Source: UBA1941 sp046329555 (GTDB lineage: Bacteria; Bacteroidota; Bacteroidia; Chitinophagales; LD1). From it: a stretch of 64,000 nt of DNA. The notes below the pieces were generated by a model, which saw only the letters and a program-made list of their open reading frames with translations, ran no database searches and was not told the DNA's origin. The position numbers were made by a program, and so were the translations under genes. The stretch is from positions 496,001 through 560,000 of the forward strand of contig JAXLUK010000002.1 in NCBI GenBank assembly GCA_046329555.1, written 5' to 3'. Positions within the stretch are counted from its first letter, which is position 1; each line of letters opens with the position of its first letter. This document shows positions 32,552 to 42,800 of this stretch, one piece after another.

Positions 32552-34009
32552 TCAATTCGCGTCCCACCAAATTTTTTCTTCCACCTGTTTTACTCCGGGG
32601 AAACTGGTATTACCAGTCACTTCTTCGCTAGGATAAACTAAACGGCCTGGGAACACCCCGGGTGCCAATACGCTGGTTACTGAAGGTTTTAAGAAATCCG
32701 GATATCCGGTACGACGGAATTCCGTCCATCCTTCAAAACCCTGGTTGCCCGCCATAGACACCCATTTCTGCGTGAGAATGAGGCGCAGCTTGGCATTCAA
32801 GGTAGTTGCGTTGGTGTAGTTTACCGAATCTCCGGAAAGGAAGGCAGAAAGATTGGTAGACGCCGCAGCAGCCGTCCAACTGCCCCATGACGTGGTAATG
32901 GCGTCTTCGTACGACTGTTTATCATCGCCGCTCAACCAGCCACGGGCAATGGCTTCAGCTTGCAGGAACTGACTTTCAGATGCTGTCATTAAAATTACCG
33001 GAGAAGTTGGTCCAAGTACTTGTGTGCCCGGCTTGCAGAAACTACCGTCACTTTGATTTCCTCCCAACAACTTACCATATCCCTGAACCAAACCAACATA
33101 GTTTCCTGCTGAATTAGATTCAAAGAAATCTTCAATACGATCATCGCCGGTATTCGTCATATAATCAATAATTGACGAGCTACCAAAAATATTAGACGTT
33201 GTTTGCAAGCCCACATTCGCATTTGTCCACAACGGATTTTGCTGGTACTTACTGTTGGTATACTTCACAGCGGCATTGTCACCGGCTTCTAAAAATGTTG
33301 GATCTAAAGCAGCAATTCCTGCCGCAGCAACCGATGGCCGGATTTCAGATTGGCGAAGGAATATTTTCAACTGCAAGGTATTGGCAAACTTGTACCAAAG
33401 GAAAAGATCACCACCATAAATCAAATCATCGGCAACAGGCGATTTTTTGGTGTCGTCAAGCATATTAGCGCCTTCCGCTGCCCATGCCGCAATACTGTCG
33501 TAAATTAATTCTTCCTTATCGAATTTTGGGTTAACGTTAGTTTCTCCTTTTAACGCTTCACGAAATGGCACCATTCCCCACCCGTCCACCAAAACCTGAA
33601 ATGTATAGGCTTCCAGTATACGAGCAATAGCGCCGTAATTACGCAGGGTAGAATCCGCCTTCGACTTCTGATAAATCAAATCCAGATTCACCAATGTGCC
33701 TGAATACAAACCTTCCCAGGGCCGATCATTTTCCGCGGTGGTCATCACGTACTGATCTAACTGCGCATATTGGTTGGCATTAGGCCCTTGAGTCCAATAC
33801 TGACCCCAAAAACCGCCATAAACTGCCAACTGATTGCCCATGGTATAGGCCAGCGTAGATTGCGCTGAAGGCAGCACATACTTTACATCTACTGTTGAGG
33901 GAGAATTAGGATTATCATTAACGTCCAGAAAATCTTTCTTACATGATGCCAATCCCAGCATCAATGCCATCAGGGCGATGGATATGCGAACGATATTTTG
34001 CTTTTTCAT
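32552..34009 (-). CDS. SusD/RagB family nutrient-binding lipoprotein
   Basis: 485 residues, lipobox GLASC (Cys23), then KKDFLDVNDNPNSPSTVDVKYVLPSAQ, typical of SusD-like family 2. TPR-like helices follow, with AEAIARGW near residue 355 and the C-terminal FRRTGYP and EVTGNTSFPG. It forms the lid over the SusC channel and captures oligomers on the cell surface. It is 18 bases downstream of susC. The substrate cannot be predicted; no glycosidase is near. Confidence 0.92.
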   Translation of the reverse strand: MKKQNIVRISIALMALMLGLASCKKDFLDVNDNPNSPSTVDVKYVLPSAQSTLAYTMGNQLAVYGGFWGQYWTQGPNANQYAQLDQYVMTTAENDRPWEGLYSGTLVNLDLIYQKSKADSTLRNYGAIARILEAYTFQVLVDGWGMVPFREALKGETNVNPKFDKEELIYDSIAAWAAEGANMLDDTKKSPVADDLIYGGDLFLWYKFANTLQLKIFLRQSEIRPSVAAAGIAALDPTFLEAGDNAAVKYTNSKYQQNPLWTNANVGLQTTSNIFGSSSIIDYMTNTGDDRIEDFFESNSAGNYVGLVQGYGKLLGGNQSDGSFCKPGTQVLGPTSPVILMTASESQFLQAEAIARGWLSGDDKQSYEDAITTSWGSWTAAAASTNLSAFLSGDSVNYTNATTLNAKLRLILTQKWVSMAGNQGFEGWTEFRRTGYPDFLKPSVTSVLAPGVFPGRLVYPSEEVTGNTSFPGVKQVEEKIWWDAN

Positions 34010-34027
34010 CTGCTCTTTTTTTGATGT

Positions 34028-37000
34028 TTAGAAATCGGCTTTTAAACCAAAACCAATACTGCGCAACGAAGGCAGGTTGTACACTTCGAATCCTTGCTCG
34101 TTGCTGGCGCCGCTGGCATTAACCTCCGGATCGCTGTAGGTGTTTTGTTTCGAAACCCACATCACCAGATTGTTTCCAAAAACACTTAATTCCAAACCCG
34201 ACATCACCTTATTATTCTTGAAGATGCGGGAAGGAAGGGCATAAGACAGCGATACTTCACGCAGCTTGATGAAGCTGGCATCAACCAGGTTGTAAGAATA
34301 ATCCTGACGCATGTAGTTCGTCCAGTAGTCCTGATAGTGCACCTTGGTTGTGTTGGTGTGATACTGACCATCTGAACCCTTATAAACACTATTAGGCACT
34401 ACAAAATCTTCCCGGTTGTTGTACAAGGTAAGCGGATCGGTTCCTACAAATTGTTGTAAGTCGCGGGTGGAAGAATAAAATTTTCCGCCTTGCCGTACAT
34501 CAAACAGGATATTAAAACGCAATCCTTTCCAGCTTAATGTTGTTCCGAAGCTGGCCAGATAATTAGGTTGGAAATTACCTACAATTTGCGGCGTAGAAGA
34601 AATGAGCGGCTTGCCAGTTGCGCTATCTACTACCGGATTTCCATTCGGATCACGCAGTGAAGTAACCGAATAGAATGCACCATAAGGCTGCCCGGTTTGG
34701 GCCACAATGGCCATTGAAGAAAGTCCGCCTAAGTTAATCTGACTGGCCGCATCAGATACTTTATCTACGCGACTCCAGTTCTTGGTAAAGGTTCCGTACA
34801 ATTCCCATTTGAATCCACCCTTGGTGTTCACCGGAATAATGCGCGCTGCTAATTCCACCCCTTTATTAGAGAAGATACCCGCATTCACAATACGATTCGT
34901 ATAACCGCTGGAGGGAGCAGCCGGAATTTCTACAATTTCATTCACAGAACGCTTCCAATAATAAGTAAAGTCAACCGACAGATGGTCTTTCAGGAAATTT
35001 ATTTCTGTACCTACTTCCCAGGTATTGGAAATTTCTGGTTTTAGATTCGGATTGCGCAACACATTACTCATTGCGTAACCGGTTACATTATTCACGGCAT
35101 CAGGAATGCCATCGCCATCCACATCAACGTAATTATAGAAAGGCGCATGCACTTCTGATTCGAAGTAACCATCGCTGATAGATGCTCTGGAAAACACATT
35201 GCGCAAACTATACGGTGCCGCATCCTTACCAATCACGGCGTAGCTGGCCCTGATTTTCCAATAACTAATAATCATTGGATTGATTTTCGCCAGTTCTGTA
35301 ATCACAAACGAACCGCTCACACTCGGATAGAAATAAGAGTTTTTATTCTTCGGTAGCGTAGACGACCAATCGTTTCTTCCGGTAACCGTTAAGAAGAAAA
35401 TGCTCTTGTATGCAAAATCAATCTCACCATATAAACCTACTAAACGGCGGGTAAAAGACTCATTATATACGTCCGGACGATCTAATGAGTTCTGCAAATT
35501 GTAATAATCTTCAATGGCCAAGCCCGACGTATGGGCCAGCGAATGCGATTGTTTGTTGTGGTAAATATTGGTGCCCAACAAACCACCAATCGTAAATTTA
35601 TCTTTAAATGTTTTTGATGCTCTGATGATGATATCGGCATTGATATCATTTACCTTGTAATTATCTTCCCAATAACGTCCAGGATACACTTTGTTCTGAT
35701 CGCGGTTGGTGAATTCTACCCGGCGCCAACGCTGATAGCGCCAGTCTGAAGAAAAGTCGGTTCCCAAACGGCCGGTCATGGTCAACCACTTCGTTGGTTT
35801 ATAATCAACAGTGAAGTTGGCTAAAAAGCGATCTACATCATTTGTAGTTTTCTGATTAGCAATCATCCAATATGGATTGGGATAATAATTACCAAAATAA
35901 CCTGCTGGTGTATTGAAAGGATTATTCAAATCTTTCAACTCCTGAACCGGAATATCGCGCGGAATGTTCAACAAGTCAAAATAAGGCGAGTTTTCACTTT
36001 GTCCCTGGTTTACCAAATCACCTCCGGTTTTGGCGTAGTTGAAAGAAGTGAACACACTTAGTTTATCTCCAAAATCATGAGACAGGGTCATCTTGATGGA
36101 ATTCCGCTGATAGCCTGTTCCCGGAACAATACCTTTGTAGTTGTAGTTGTTGTAAGATAAATAGTAAGTAGAATTTTTGGTGGCACCGGACAACGAAACG
36201 TTGTTATTGGTAATTACACCAGTTTGGAAAAACTGCTTGTGGTTATTCGGCAAGCCAACATACGGCTTCACGCGCTGTGAGTCATTCACCACTTGCCCCC
36301 AGGGCCGAATCGAACCATCAAAACGCGGACCCCAGCTAAAGTTCTCACGACTATCAGGCTGCTTCTCGCCACCCTGGCCCCACTCATTTTGATTTTCCGG
36401 CATTTTTAACGGATTACTAAAACTTACGGTAGAATTGATAGAAACTTTCCATGGACGACCGCCCTCCTGCTGCGTCAGTTTTCCGCGCTTGGTGGTGTAC
36501 AAAATCGCACCATTCGCGCCGCGTTGTCCATAAAGGGCTACAGCGGCAGCGCCCTTCAAAATCGTGACGTTCTCAATATCCTGCGGGTTAAGGTCATTAA
36601 TCCGTGACCCCGCATCGTACTGGTTATTCAATACATCGTCAAATCCAAAGTTACTATTATCAATTGGCACACCATCCACCACAATCAAGGCGTTGTTGTC
36701 GCCGGTAAGTGATGATCCGCCGCGCAGCACCACGCGCGTTGAACCACCCGGCGCTCCGGTTGAGTTAGTAATCTGCGCACCCGCCACTTTACCCTGAAGG
36801 GCACTCAGTGCTGAACCCGGACTGGCACTATTCAGTTCTTCCGATTTCACGGTAGTAGTAGAATAACCCAAAGAAGCCTTTTCACGTTTTACCCCTAAAG
36901 CCGTTACAACCACATCCTTCATCATTTTCTCATTATCATCTAGCACTACATTAATTGTATTGCCAGTAATGGGAACTACTTTGGCGGTCATGCCTACATA

Positions 37001-37219
37001 ACTTACCACTAAATTGGTGGCCGATTCCTGCGCCTGAAGGGTGTACTTTCCATCCAAATCGGTGGTAGTACCAATTGTTGTTTTTTCAACAATAACCGTA
37101 GCGCCTATTAAGGGTTGTTTGTCTTTCGACGAAGTCACCATCCCGCTAATGGTTCGCTGACTAAACAGCGAAACTGAAGCGAAACAAGTGAGCAAAACAG
37201 CAAGTAACTTTTGCTTCAT
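34028..37219 (-). CDS. SusC/RagA family TonB-linked outer membrane transporter
   Basis: 1063 residues from the ATG at 37219, chosen because it starts the signal peptide MKQKLLAVLLTCFASVSLFS. Then come the carboxypeptidase-like domain (ISGMVTSSKDKQPLIGATVIV), the TonB-box region VVVTALGVKREKASLGYS, the plug (NNALIVVDGVPIDNSNFG, VTILKGAAAVALYGQRGANG) and the 22-strand barrel ending in LPSLRSIGFGLKADF with a terminal Phe. It imports large substrates with SusD. It heads the three-gene operon. Confidence 0.95.
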   Translation of the reverse strand: MKQKLLAVLLTCFASVSLFSQRTISGMVTSSKDKQPLIGATVIVEKTTIGTTTDLDGKYTLQAQESATNLVVSYVGMTAKVVPITGNTINVVLDDNEKMMKDVVVTALGVKREKASLGYSTTTVKSEELNSASPGSALSALQGKVAGAQITNSTGAPGGSTRVVLRGGSSLTGDNNALIVVDGVPIDNSNFGFDDVLNNQYDAGSRINDLNPQDIENVTILKGAAAVALYGQRGANGAILYTTKRGKLTQQEGGRPWKVSINSTVSFSNPLKMPENQNEWGQGGEKQPDSRENFSWGPRFDGSIRPWGQVVNDSQRVKPYVGLPNNHKQFFQTGVITNNNVSLSGATKNSTYYLSYNNYNYKGIVPGTGYQRNSIKMTLSHDFGDKLSVFTSFNYAKTGGDLVNQGQSENSPYFDLLNIPRDIPVQELKDLNNPFNTPAGYFGNYYPNPYWMIANQKTTNDVDRFLANFTVDYKPTKWLTMTGRLGTDFSSDWRYQRWRRVEFTNRDQNKVYPGRYWEDNYKVNDINADIIIRASKTFKDKFTIGGLLGTNIYHNKQSHSLAHTSGLAIEDYYNLQNSLDRPDVYNESFTRRLVGLYGEIDFAYKSIFFLTVTGRNDWSSTLPKNKNSYFYPSVSGSFVITELAKINPMIISYWKIRASYAVIGKDAAPYSLRNVFSRASISDGYFESEVHAPFYNYVDVDGDGIPDAVNNVTGYAMSNVLRNPNLKPEISNTWEVGTEINFLKDHLSVDFTYYWKRSVNEIVEIPAAPSSGYTNRIVNAGIFSNKGVELAARIIPVNTKGGFKWELYGTFTKNWSRVDKVSDAASQINLGGLSSMAIVAQTGQPYGAFYSVTSLRDPNGNPVVDSATGKPLISSTPQIVGNFQPNYLASFGTTLSWKGLRFNILFDVRQGGKFYSSTRDLQQFVGTDPLTLYNNREDFVVPNSVYKGSDGQYHTNTTKVHYQDYWTNYMRQDYSYNLVDASFIKLREVSLSYALPSRIFKNNKVMSGLELSVFGNNLVMWVSKQNTYSDPEVNASGASNEQGFEVYNLPSLRSIGFGLKADF

Positions 37220-37260
37220 AGAATTCACGTTTTTGTTAAGAAATTGCAATCTGTTTTATC

Positions 37261-37268
37261 CAAACTTA
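37261..37268 (-). promoter_or_regulatory. Bacteroidota -7 box for the susCD operon
   Basis: TAAGTTTG on the minus strand, a perfect TAnnTTTG match, 41 bases before the susC ATG. No regulator gene of the SusR, ECF or HTCS kind lies beside the operon. Confidence 0.55.
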
Positions 37269-37373
37269 AAGATGCGTTTGTGAAAGTTAAAAAAAATTAA
37301 CAACCGCAACGCTGTTGATAATTCTTTTTTACTATTTCATGATACTACTGCGCGGGCTGCTTTCTTTGATACT

Positions 37374-38837
37374 ATGCCAGAAATGATACTAGGCTTTGTA
37401 TTGGCCTATTTTGTCGTATTACTTGGAATTGCCATGTATGCATCGCGCGGCGCCGGCAACGAGGCCTTCTTTATCGGTGCCCGGCAGTCGAACTGGTTGT
37501 TGGTGGCGTACGGCATGATTGGCACCTCTTTAAGCGGTGTCACCTTCATGAGTGTTCCCGGCGAAGTAACCACCAAAGGATTCGCTTACATGCAGGTGGT
37601 GCTGGGCTACTTTTTAGGCTACCTGGTAGTGGCCTATGTATTGTTACCGCTATATTACCGACTGCAACTCACTTCTATCTATACCTATCTTCAACAGCGA
37701 TTCGGAACAACCGCATACAAAACCGGTGCCGGATTTTTTCTGCTGTCGCGCACGATGGGCGCATCCATTCGTATCTATTTGGTTTTAATGGTGCTGCAAC
37801 ATTTTGTGCTGGACCCACTTCAAATTCCATTCGCAATAACAGCCAGCGTAGTACTGCTGCTGATTTTGCTGTACACCTTCAACGGCGGCGTAAAAACAAT
37901 TGTCATTACTGACACCCTTCAAACCACAGGCATGCTGCTGGCTTTGGTCATTACCATCGTTTTAATCGCCCAATCACTGGAATTACCGGTGCTGACGCTC
38001 TTTCAGCAAATTCATCAAAAAGGATACACTACGGTTTTTCATCTCAGCGACTGGCGCGCCGGTAACTTCTTTCTAAAACAAATCATCGGCGGTGCTTTTA
38101 TCACCATTACCATGACCGGCCTGGATCAGGAAATGATGCAGAAAAATATTTCGGTAAGAACATTGGCAGAAAGCCAGAAAAACATGCTGCTGTTTTCCGG
38201 AATCATCATTCTGGCCAATTTGCTGTTCTTGTTTTTAGGCGGCGCATTGTATGTATTTCTGGAAGCAAAAGGCATCGCCATTCCGGCAAAAAGCGATGAA
38301 ACATTTTCGCTGGTGGCGCTGAATTACCTGCCTCCTGCGGCCGCCATTGTTTTTGTAATTGGATTAGTAAGCGCGCTATTTCCCAGCGCCGATGGCGCAC
38401 TCACTGCGCTAACCGCTTCTACCTGCATTGATATTCTTGACATAAAAGCGAAGGGGTATTCAGAAGCACAGCAATTAAAAATCCGAAGAACCGTTCATAT
38501 CACCATTACCCTGATTTTTTTACTGCTCATTCTTTCCTACCGTCAACTCATTGAAGCTTCCGTCATTTCCACCATCTTAAAAGTGGCCAGCTTTACTTAT
38601 GGTCCGCTACTGGGATTGTTTGCCTTTGGTTTGCTTTCGAAAAGAAATATCAGCCCCATGCTCACCCCTGTAGTTTGTGTATTGGCTCCGGCCATTTGCT
38701 ATCTGTTGAACGAATACAGCAAATCGCTGCTGGGTAACTATCAGATTGGTTTAGAATTATTGGTATTAAATGGTGCCATAACGTTTTTAGGACTGGCACT
38801 AATTTCGCAACCGGAAAAAGCATCTTCACCTAACTAA
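37374..38837 (+). CDS. Sodium:solute symporter (SSS family)
   Basis: 487 residues with about 13 transmembrane helices. TSLSGVTFMSVPGEVTTKGFAYMQV and YRLQLTSIYTYLQQRFG near residues 45-110 and the SLVSALFPSADGALTALTAS-like helix 8 stretch near residue 330 are family marks of Na+-driven import of sugars, amino acids or vitamins. The substrate is unknown. It is divergent from the susCD operon. A second in-frame Met (residue 4) may be the true start. Confidence 0.9.
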   Translation: MPEMILGFVLAYFVVLLGIAMYASRGAGNEAFFIGARQSNWLLVAYGMIGTSLSGVTFMSVPGEVTTKGFAYMQVVLGYFLGYLVVAYVLLPLYYRLQLTSIYTYLQQRFGTTAYKTGAGFFLLSRTMGASIRIYLVLMVLQHFVLDPLQIPFAITASVVLLLILLYTFNGGVKTIVITDTLQTTGMLLALVITIVLIAQSLELPVLTLFQQIHQKGYTTVFHLSDWRAGNFFLKQIIGGAFITITMTGLDQEMMQKNISVRTLAESQKNMLLFSGIIILANLLFLFLGGALYVFLEAKGIAIPAKSDETFSLVALNYLPPAAAIVFVIGLVSALFPSADGALTALTASTCIDILDIKAKGYSEAQQLKIRRTVHITITLIFLLLILSYRQLIEASVISTILKVASFTYGPLLGLFAFGLLSKRNISPMLTPVVCVLAPAICYLLNEYSKSLLGNYQIGLELLVLNGAITFLGLALISQPEKASSPN

Positions 38838-38862
38838 ATTGTTTATTGATAAAAGATAGGTT

Positions 38863-39540
38863 ATGAAACAAAAAAAATGGGTGAATCACCACGCCGACAG
38901 CGCCTGGCGCATGTTCAAAATTATAGCAGAATTTGCTGATGGTTTCGATCGGATGGAACGCTATGGCCCCTGTATTTCCATTTTCGGTAGTGCGCGCACC
39001 AAGCCCGACCATCCAGCATACGAACTCACAGTAAAAATTGCAGAAAAGCTGGTGAAAGAGGGATACGGTATCATCACCGGCGGCGGCCCGGGTATTATGG
39101 AAGCAGGTAACAAAGGCGCAAAAAACATGAAAGGCCGTTCCGTAGGACTGCATATTGTGTTGCCGCATGAAGAAGGGGCAAATGAATATGTTGACCACAA
39201 CCGGGTGCTGGTTTTCCGTTATTTCTTTGCAAGAAAGGTGATGTTTATCAAGTACGCTCAAGCCTTTATTTATATGCCCGGCGGCTTTGGCACATTAGAT
39301 GAACTGTTCGAAGTGCTAACGCTGGTGCAAACTAAAAAAATAGCGAAAGTGCCGATTATCCTGGTAGGAAAAGCCTATTGGTCGGGCCTGATCGACTGGA
39401 TAAAACAAACGGTTGTTGCTAAAGAACATAATGTAAGTCCGGATGATCTCAATCTCTTCCACATAACCGATGATCCGGCTGAAGTAGTTAAAATCATCAA
39501 GGCGCACTATAAAAAGGAAGCGCTGGCACCTAATTTTTGA
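38863..39540 (+). CDS. LOG/TIGR00730 family Rossmann-fold protein
   Basis: 225 residues. The active-site motifs GGGPGIMEAGNKGA (near residue 68) and PGGFGTLDELFE (near residue 140) are those of LOG-type nucleotide 5'-monophosphate phosphoribohydrolases, which release a free base and ribose phosphate. Bacterial relatives also act as nucleotide nucleosidases (PpnN-like). Its stop overlaps the start of the M23 peptidase gene, so the two are coupled. Confidence 0.88.
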   Translation: MKQKKWVNHHADSAWRMFKIIAEFADGFDRMERYGPCISIFGSARTKPDHPAYELTVKIAEKLVKEGYGIITGGGPGIMEAGNKGAKNMKGRSVGLHIVLPHEEGANEYVDHNRVLVFRYFFARKVMFIKYAQAFIYMPGGFGTLDELFEVLTLVQTKKIAKVPIILVGKAYWSGLIDWIKQTVVAKEHNVSPDDLNLFHITDDPAEVVKIIKAHYKKEALAPNF

Positions 39541-41264
39541 TGATTACGATTTGGCGGAGGCTGCAAATTTCAGTTGGTGAGGCTACTTCCAACCGGCTGA
39601 TGGAAGGCGTGCTGATTTTTATTTTTGTTGGAAGTATTCTTGCTGCAGAAGGGCAACCATTCTCACCGCCACTCAGCAATCCGCTGTTGCTTTCCGGAAA
39701 TTTTGCTGAGCCGCGTAAAAGTCATTTTCACGCAGGGTTAGATATGCGCACGCTGGAGCGCGAGGGATTGCCCATTCGCGCAGCCGCAGATGGATACGTA
39801 TCGCGCGTGAACATTTCTCCCTACGGCTATGGCAATGCGCTGTACATCACCCACCCCAACGGACTCACCACCGTGTACGGCCATTTATCGGGTTTCAATA
39901 AAGTCATTACCGCTGCCATTCGTGAGCAGCAATATGCTCGTGAATCGTTTGCGGTAGATCTGTTCTTCAAACCGGGTGAACTGCCGGTGAAGCAAGGTGA
40001 GCAGGTGGCTCTTTCTGGAAATACCGGAGGCAGTGGTGGCCCGCATCTGCATTTTGAAATTCGCGACAGCCTGGAGCGGCCGCATAATCCGATGTTGTAT
40101 GGATATGTTCCCAATGATCATATCGCGCCAACTATTAACGCCGTGCAGTTATATGCGCTGGGCGCTTCCCAACTGAATACCAAACCGTATCGCCTGGCAC
40201 CGGTAAAAGGACAATGGCCCAAAACCACCATCGCACTAAACGCCGACGAAGTAGGCATTGCCGTAAATACATTCGACCGAATGGATCAAACGCCGGCATC
40301 GTTTGGTGTATATCACATGGTATTATGGGTAGATGGCAAGAAACAATTTGAATACCGCGCCGATACCCTATCTTTTGCTATGATGCGGCAGATTATTTCC
40401 GAGGTTGATTATCCCGTTTTTCTTCGTGAGCACAACCGCTCCTTTCATCGGCTGTTTCTGCTTCCCAACAACCGTCTGCCTTTATATCCTGTTGCAGTCA
40501 ATCGCGGTATCATTAATTTGAGTGATGGCATGCCCCATCTTTGTAAAATTACTGTGCGCGATTTTGCCGGAAATACCAGTTCACTGTCTCTTACTTTACA
40601 GAAACAACAGGAAGCTACAACCTTCAAACGCCTAGCCGTTCCGGAAACCTTGTTACGATGCGCGTCCGACAACACATTCGAAGATGGCAGTTGGCGCTAC
40701 CAAATTCCCGGGAACAGCCTTAGTGATTCTATCTTTGTTCATCGCAGCAGCGCCATCGATAGCGGAAGGCTGGTGGTACAACTTGGTCAACCTACTAATC
40801 ATCTGCAAGATTATGCCCGCATCGGCATCAACATCGCTAAACTGCCCGCTTCATTACAACAAAAAGCATTGATTGTTTGGAAAGATGAGCGTGGCAAATG
40901 GATATCCAAAGGAGGCACAATTGAAAATGGCAAGCTAACAGCGAAAATTAGGGAACTCGGCTTTTTTAGCTGGCGGATAGATACGATTGCGCCCACAGTA
41001 ACAAACATCAACTTTGCAGAAGGACGTTCCTACCAAAAGAATCAAATGATTCGGTTTAGGGCAAGCGACTCACTATCGGGATTGGGGCGTTTCCGTACAT
41101 TGATAGACGGACATTGGGAACTAACGGAATTAGATGGGAAATCTGGCGTGTTGACTATTCTAACCAATAGACTAGCCGCAGGAATGCATCAGTTGGAACT
41201 GACTGTGGCGGATGAACGGGGTAATGAAACTATAATTCGGGGAAGTTTTTCACTAACCGATTAA
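39540..41264 (+). CDS. M23 family metallopeptidase (LytM-like), exported
   Basis: 574 residues from ATG 39540 (TTG 39537 also possible). A signal/anchor segment lies near residues 20-38. The LytM domain has the zinc motif H-x3-D (HFHAGLD) near residue 64 and HLHFE near residue 175. A ~350-residue C-terminal region of beta domains follows (FAEGRSYQKNQMIRFRASD). It probably cuts peptidoglycan cross-bridges or activates hydrolases in the periplasm. It overlaps the LOG gene stop (TGATG). Confidence 0.88.
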   Translation: MITIWRRLQISVGEATSNRLMEGVLIFIFVGSILAAEGQPFSPPLSNPLLLSGNFAEPRKSHFHAGLDMRTLEREGLPIRAAADGYVSRVNISPYGYGNALYITHPNGLTTVYGHLSGFNKVITAAIREQQYARESFAVDLFFKPGELPVKQGEQVALSGNTGGSGGPHLHFEIRDSLERPHNPMLYGYVPNDHIAPTINAVQLYALGASQLNTKPYRLAPVKGQWPKTTIALNADEVGIAVNTFDRMDQTPASFGVYHMVLWVDGKKQFEYRADTLSFAMMRQIISEVDYPVFLREHNRSFHRLFLLPNNRLPLYPVAVNRGIINLSDGMPHLCKITVRDFAGNTSSLSLTLQKQQEATTFKRLAVPETLLRCASDNTFEDGSWRYQIPGNSLSDSIFVHRSSAIDSGRLVVQLGQPTNHLQDYARIGINIAKLPASLQQKALIVWKDERGKWISKGGTIENGKLTAKIRELGFFSWRIDTIAPTVTNINFAEGRSYQKNQMIRFRASDSLSGLGRFRTLIDGHWELTELDGKSGVLTILTNRLAAGMHQLELTVADERGNETIIRGSFSLTD

Positions 41265-41288
41265 CAAAGAAAGTAAGAACAAACGAGT

Positions 41289-41582
41289 CTACTTTTTTTG
41301 CAAATGCGCCTTTTTCACCGCATCTACAAAAGTCTTGGCCGGTTTGAATGCCGGGATATAATGCTCCGGTATTTCTATCGCCTCGTTTTTCTTGATGTTA
41401 CGGCCAATTTTACGCGCGCGTTTCTTGGTGATAAAGCTGCCAAAGCCACGTACATACACATTCTCACCATTTTTCAATTGCGATTTAACTTCCTTGAAAA
41501 ATGCTTCCAACGCCACTAGTACATCTACCTTTTGTACCCCGGTAAGATCGGCTACCCGGGTTACGATGTCTGCTTTCCTCAT
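41289..41582 (-). CDS. HU/IHF family DNA-binding protein
   Basis: 97 residues from ATG 41582 (MRKADIVTRVADLTGV). The beta-arm segment VYVRGFGSFITKKRARKIGRNIKKNE with FGSF and the basic arm is diagnostic, followed by IPEHYIPAFKPAK, the prolines that intercalate DNA. The earlier in-frame start would add 27 residues unlike the family. A nucleoid protein that bends DNA. It is divergent from mutY, a common Bacteroidota arrangement. Confidence 0.93.
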   Translation of the reverse strand: MRKADIVTRVADLTGVQKVDVLVALEAFFKEVKSQLKNGENVYVRGFGSFITKKRARKIGRNIKKNEAIEIPEHYIPAFKPAKTFVDAVKKAHLQKK

Positions 41583-41703
41583 TACGTAGAATTTTGTTGT
41601 TAACTTACGGTTTTTATTTGTTTTGACAATTGTTGGGCCATTTTGTTCAAGGCACCGAACCATTGTCTATGCGAAATAAGCAAATTTTCTGCCATATATC
41701 CTA

Positions 41704-42762
41704 ATGTCTTCCTTGCCATCTACAACGCTTTCTGCAAAAAAAATGGCCCGTGTACTGCTGCGCTGGCATCATCAGGTGAATACCCGCCGAATGCCCTGGA
41801 AGGGCGAGCGCAACCCCTACCTGATCTGGCTGTCGGAAATCATCTTACAACAAACCCGCGTAGAACAAGGCCTGCCCTACTTCCTCCGGTTTAAAGAAAC
41901 ATACCCCACCGTTCAAGATTTGGCTCATGCTCCGGAAGATGCCGTATTGCGACTATGGCAAGGACTGGGTTACTACAGCCGCGCCAGAAACCTGCACGCT
42001 ACAGCCAAGACGATTACCCGGGAACACCAGGGCAAATTTCCATCAACCTATAACGATTTGATAAAACTGAAAGGGGTTGGCGCATACACCGCTGCAGCCA
42101 TTGCTTCATTCGCCTATGGAGAACCACGTGCCGTGGTGGATGGCAATGTGATTAGAGTGTTGTCGCGACTATTTGGCGTGGATACGCCTTTCGACACGGC
42201 CGCAGGAAAAAATCAGTTTCGGGAAATGGCGCAGGCGCTCATCGACTCTCAGGAGCCCGCTGCCTACAACCAGGCTATTATGGATTTCGGGGCAACCGTT
42301 TGTAAGCCGCGCCAACCCGATTGCACCAACTGTCCTTTTCAAAGCGTTTGCTTCGCCCTGCAGCACCAATTGCAGGAATCGCTGCCCGTACGCCAAAAAA
42401 AACCAGTTGTCAGAAGCCGCTACTTTTATTATCTGATTGATATGAATAAACGGGGTTTGTTGATGAAAAAACGCCCCGAAGGCGATATTTGGGCAGGATT
42501 GTATGATCTGCCCCTACTGGAAACCAAAGCTCCGCTCAAAAAAGACATATTCAGCCAGGTTGCCCGGCATTTTGAATGCACTGAAGTTAAAAAGGCCGGC
42601 TCCACTACCCAGAAACTGACGCATCAAACTATTCACTTCTCCTTCTTCTACGGAACCACAACAAAACCCCGCAAATACCAACGCATCTCCGGGGAAAATT
42701 TGTTAAATACCCCTATGCCAAAAACTATAGCTTTGTTCCTGCGCCAATTCGGCCTACTTTAG
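41704..42762 (+). CDS. mutY: A/G-specific adenine glycosylase
   Basis: 352 residues. The catalytic Glu is E45 in WLSEIILQQTRV. The helix-hairpin-helix LKGVGAYTAAAI and the catalytic Asp in AVVDGNV follow. The [4Fe-4S] ligands C-x6-C-x2-C-x5-C (CKPRQPDCTNCPFQSVC) are intact. A C-terminal NUDIX-like domain (from about residue 235) recognises 8-oxoG. It removes A mispaired with 8-oxoG. It is first of the mutY-ssb-gldE-gldD run. Confidence 0.96.
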   Translation: MSSLPSTTLSAKKMARVLLRWHHQVNTRRMPWKGERNPYLIWLSEIILQQTRVEQGLPYFLRFKETYPTVQDLAHAPEDAVLRLWQGLGYYSRARNLHATAKTITREHQGKFPSTYNDLIKLKGVGAYTAAAIASFAYGEPRAVVDGNVIRVLSRLFGVDTPFDTAAGKNQFREMAQALIDSQEPAAYNQAIMDFGATVCKPRQPDCTNCPFQSVCFALQHQLQESLPVRQKKPVVRSRYFYYLIDMNKRGLLMKKRPEGDIWAGLYDLPLLETKAPLKKDIFSQVARHFECTEVKKAGSTTQKLTHQTIHFSFFYGTTTKPRKYQRISGENLLNTPMPKTIALFLRQFGLL

Positions 42763-42800
42763 CGTTGTTAATTTTTTTATTCACCTTAATTCAAAACACA

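Noticed and set aside
37338..37389. Three GATACTA copies near the symporter start
   Set aside because: No symmetry or regular spacing; one is coding. Chance is a sufficient explanation.
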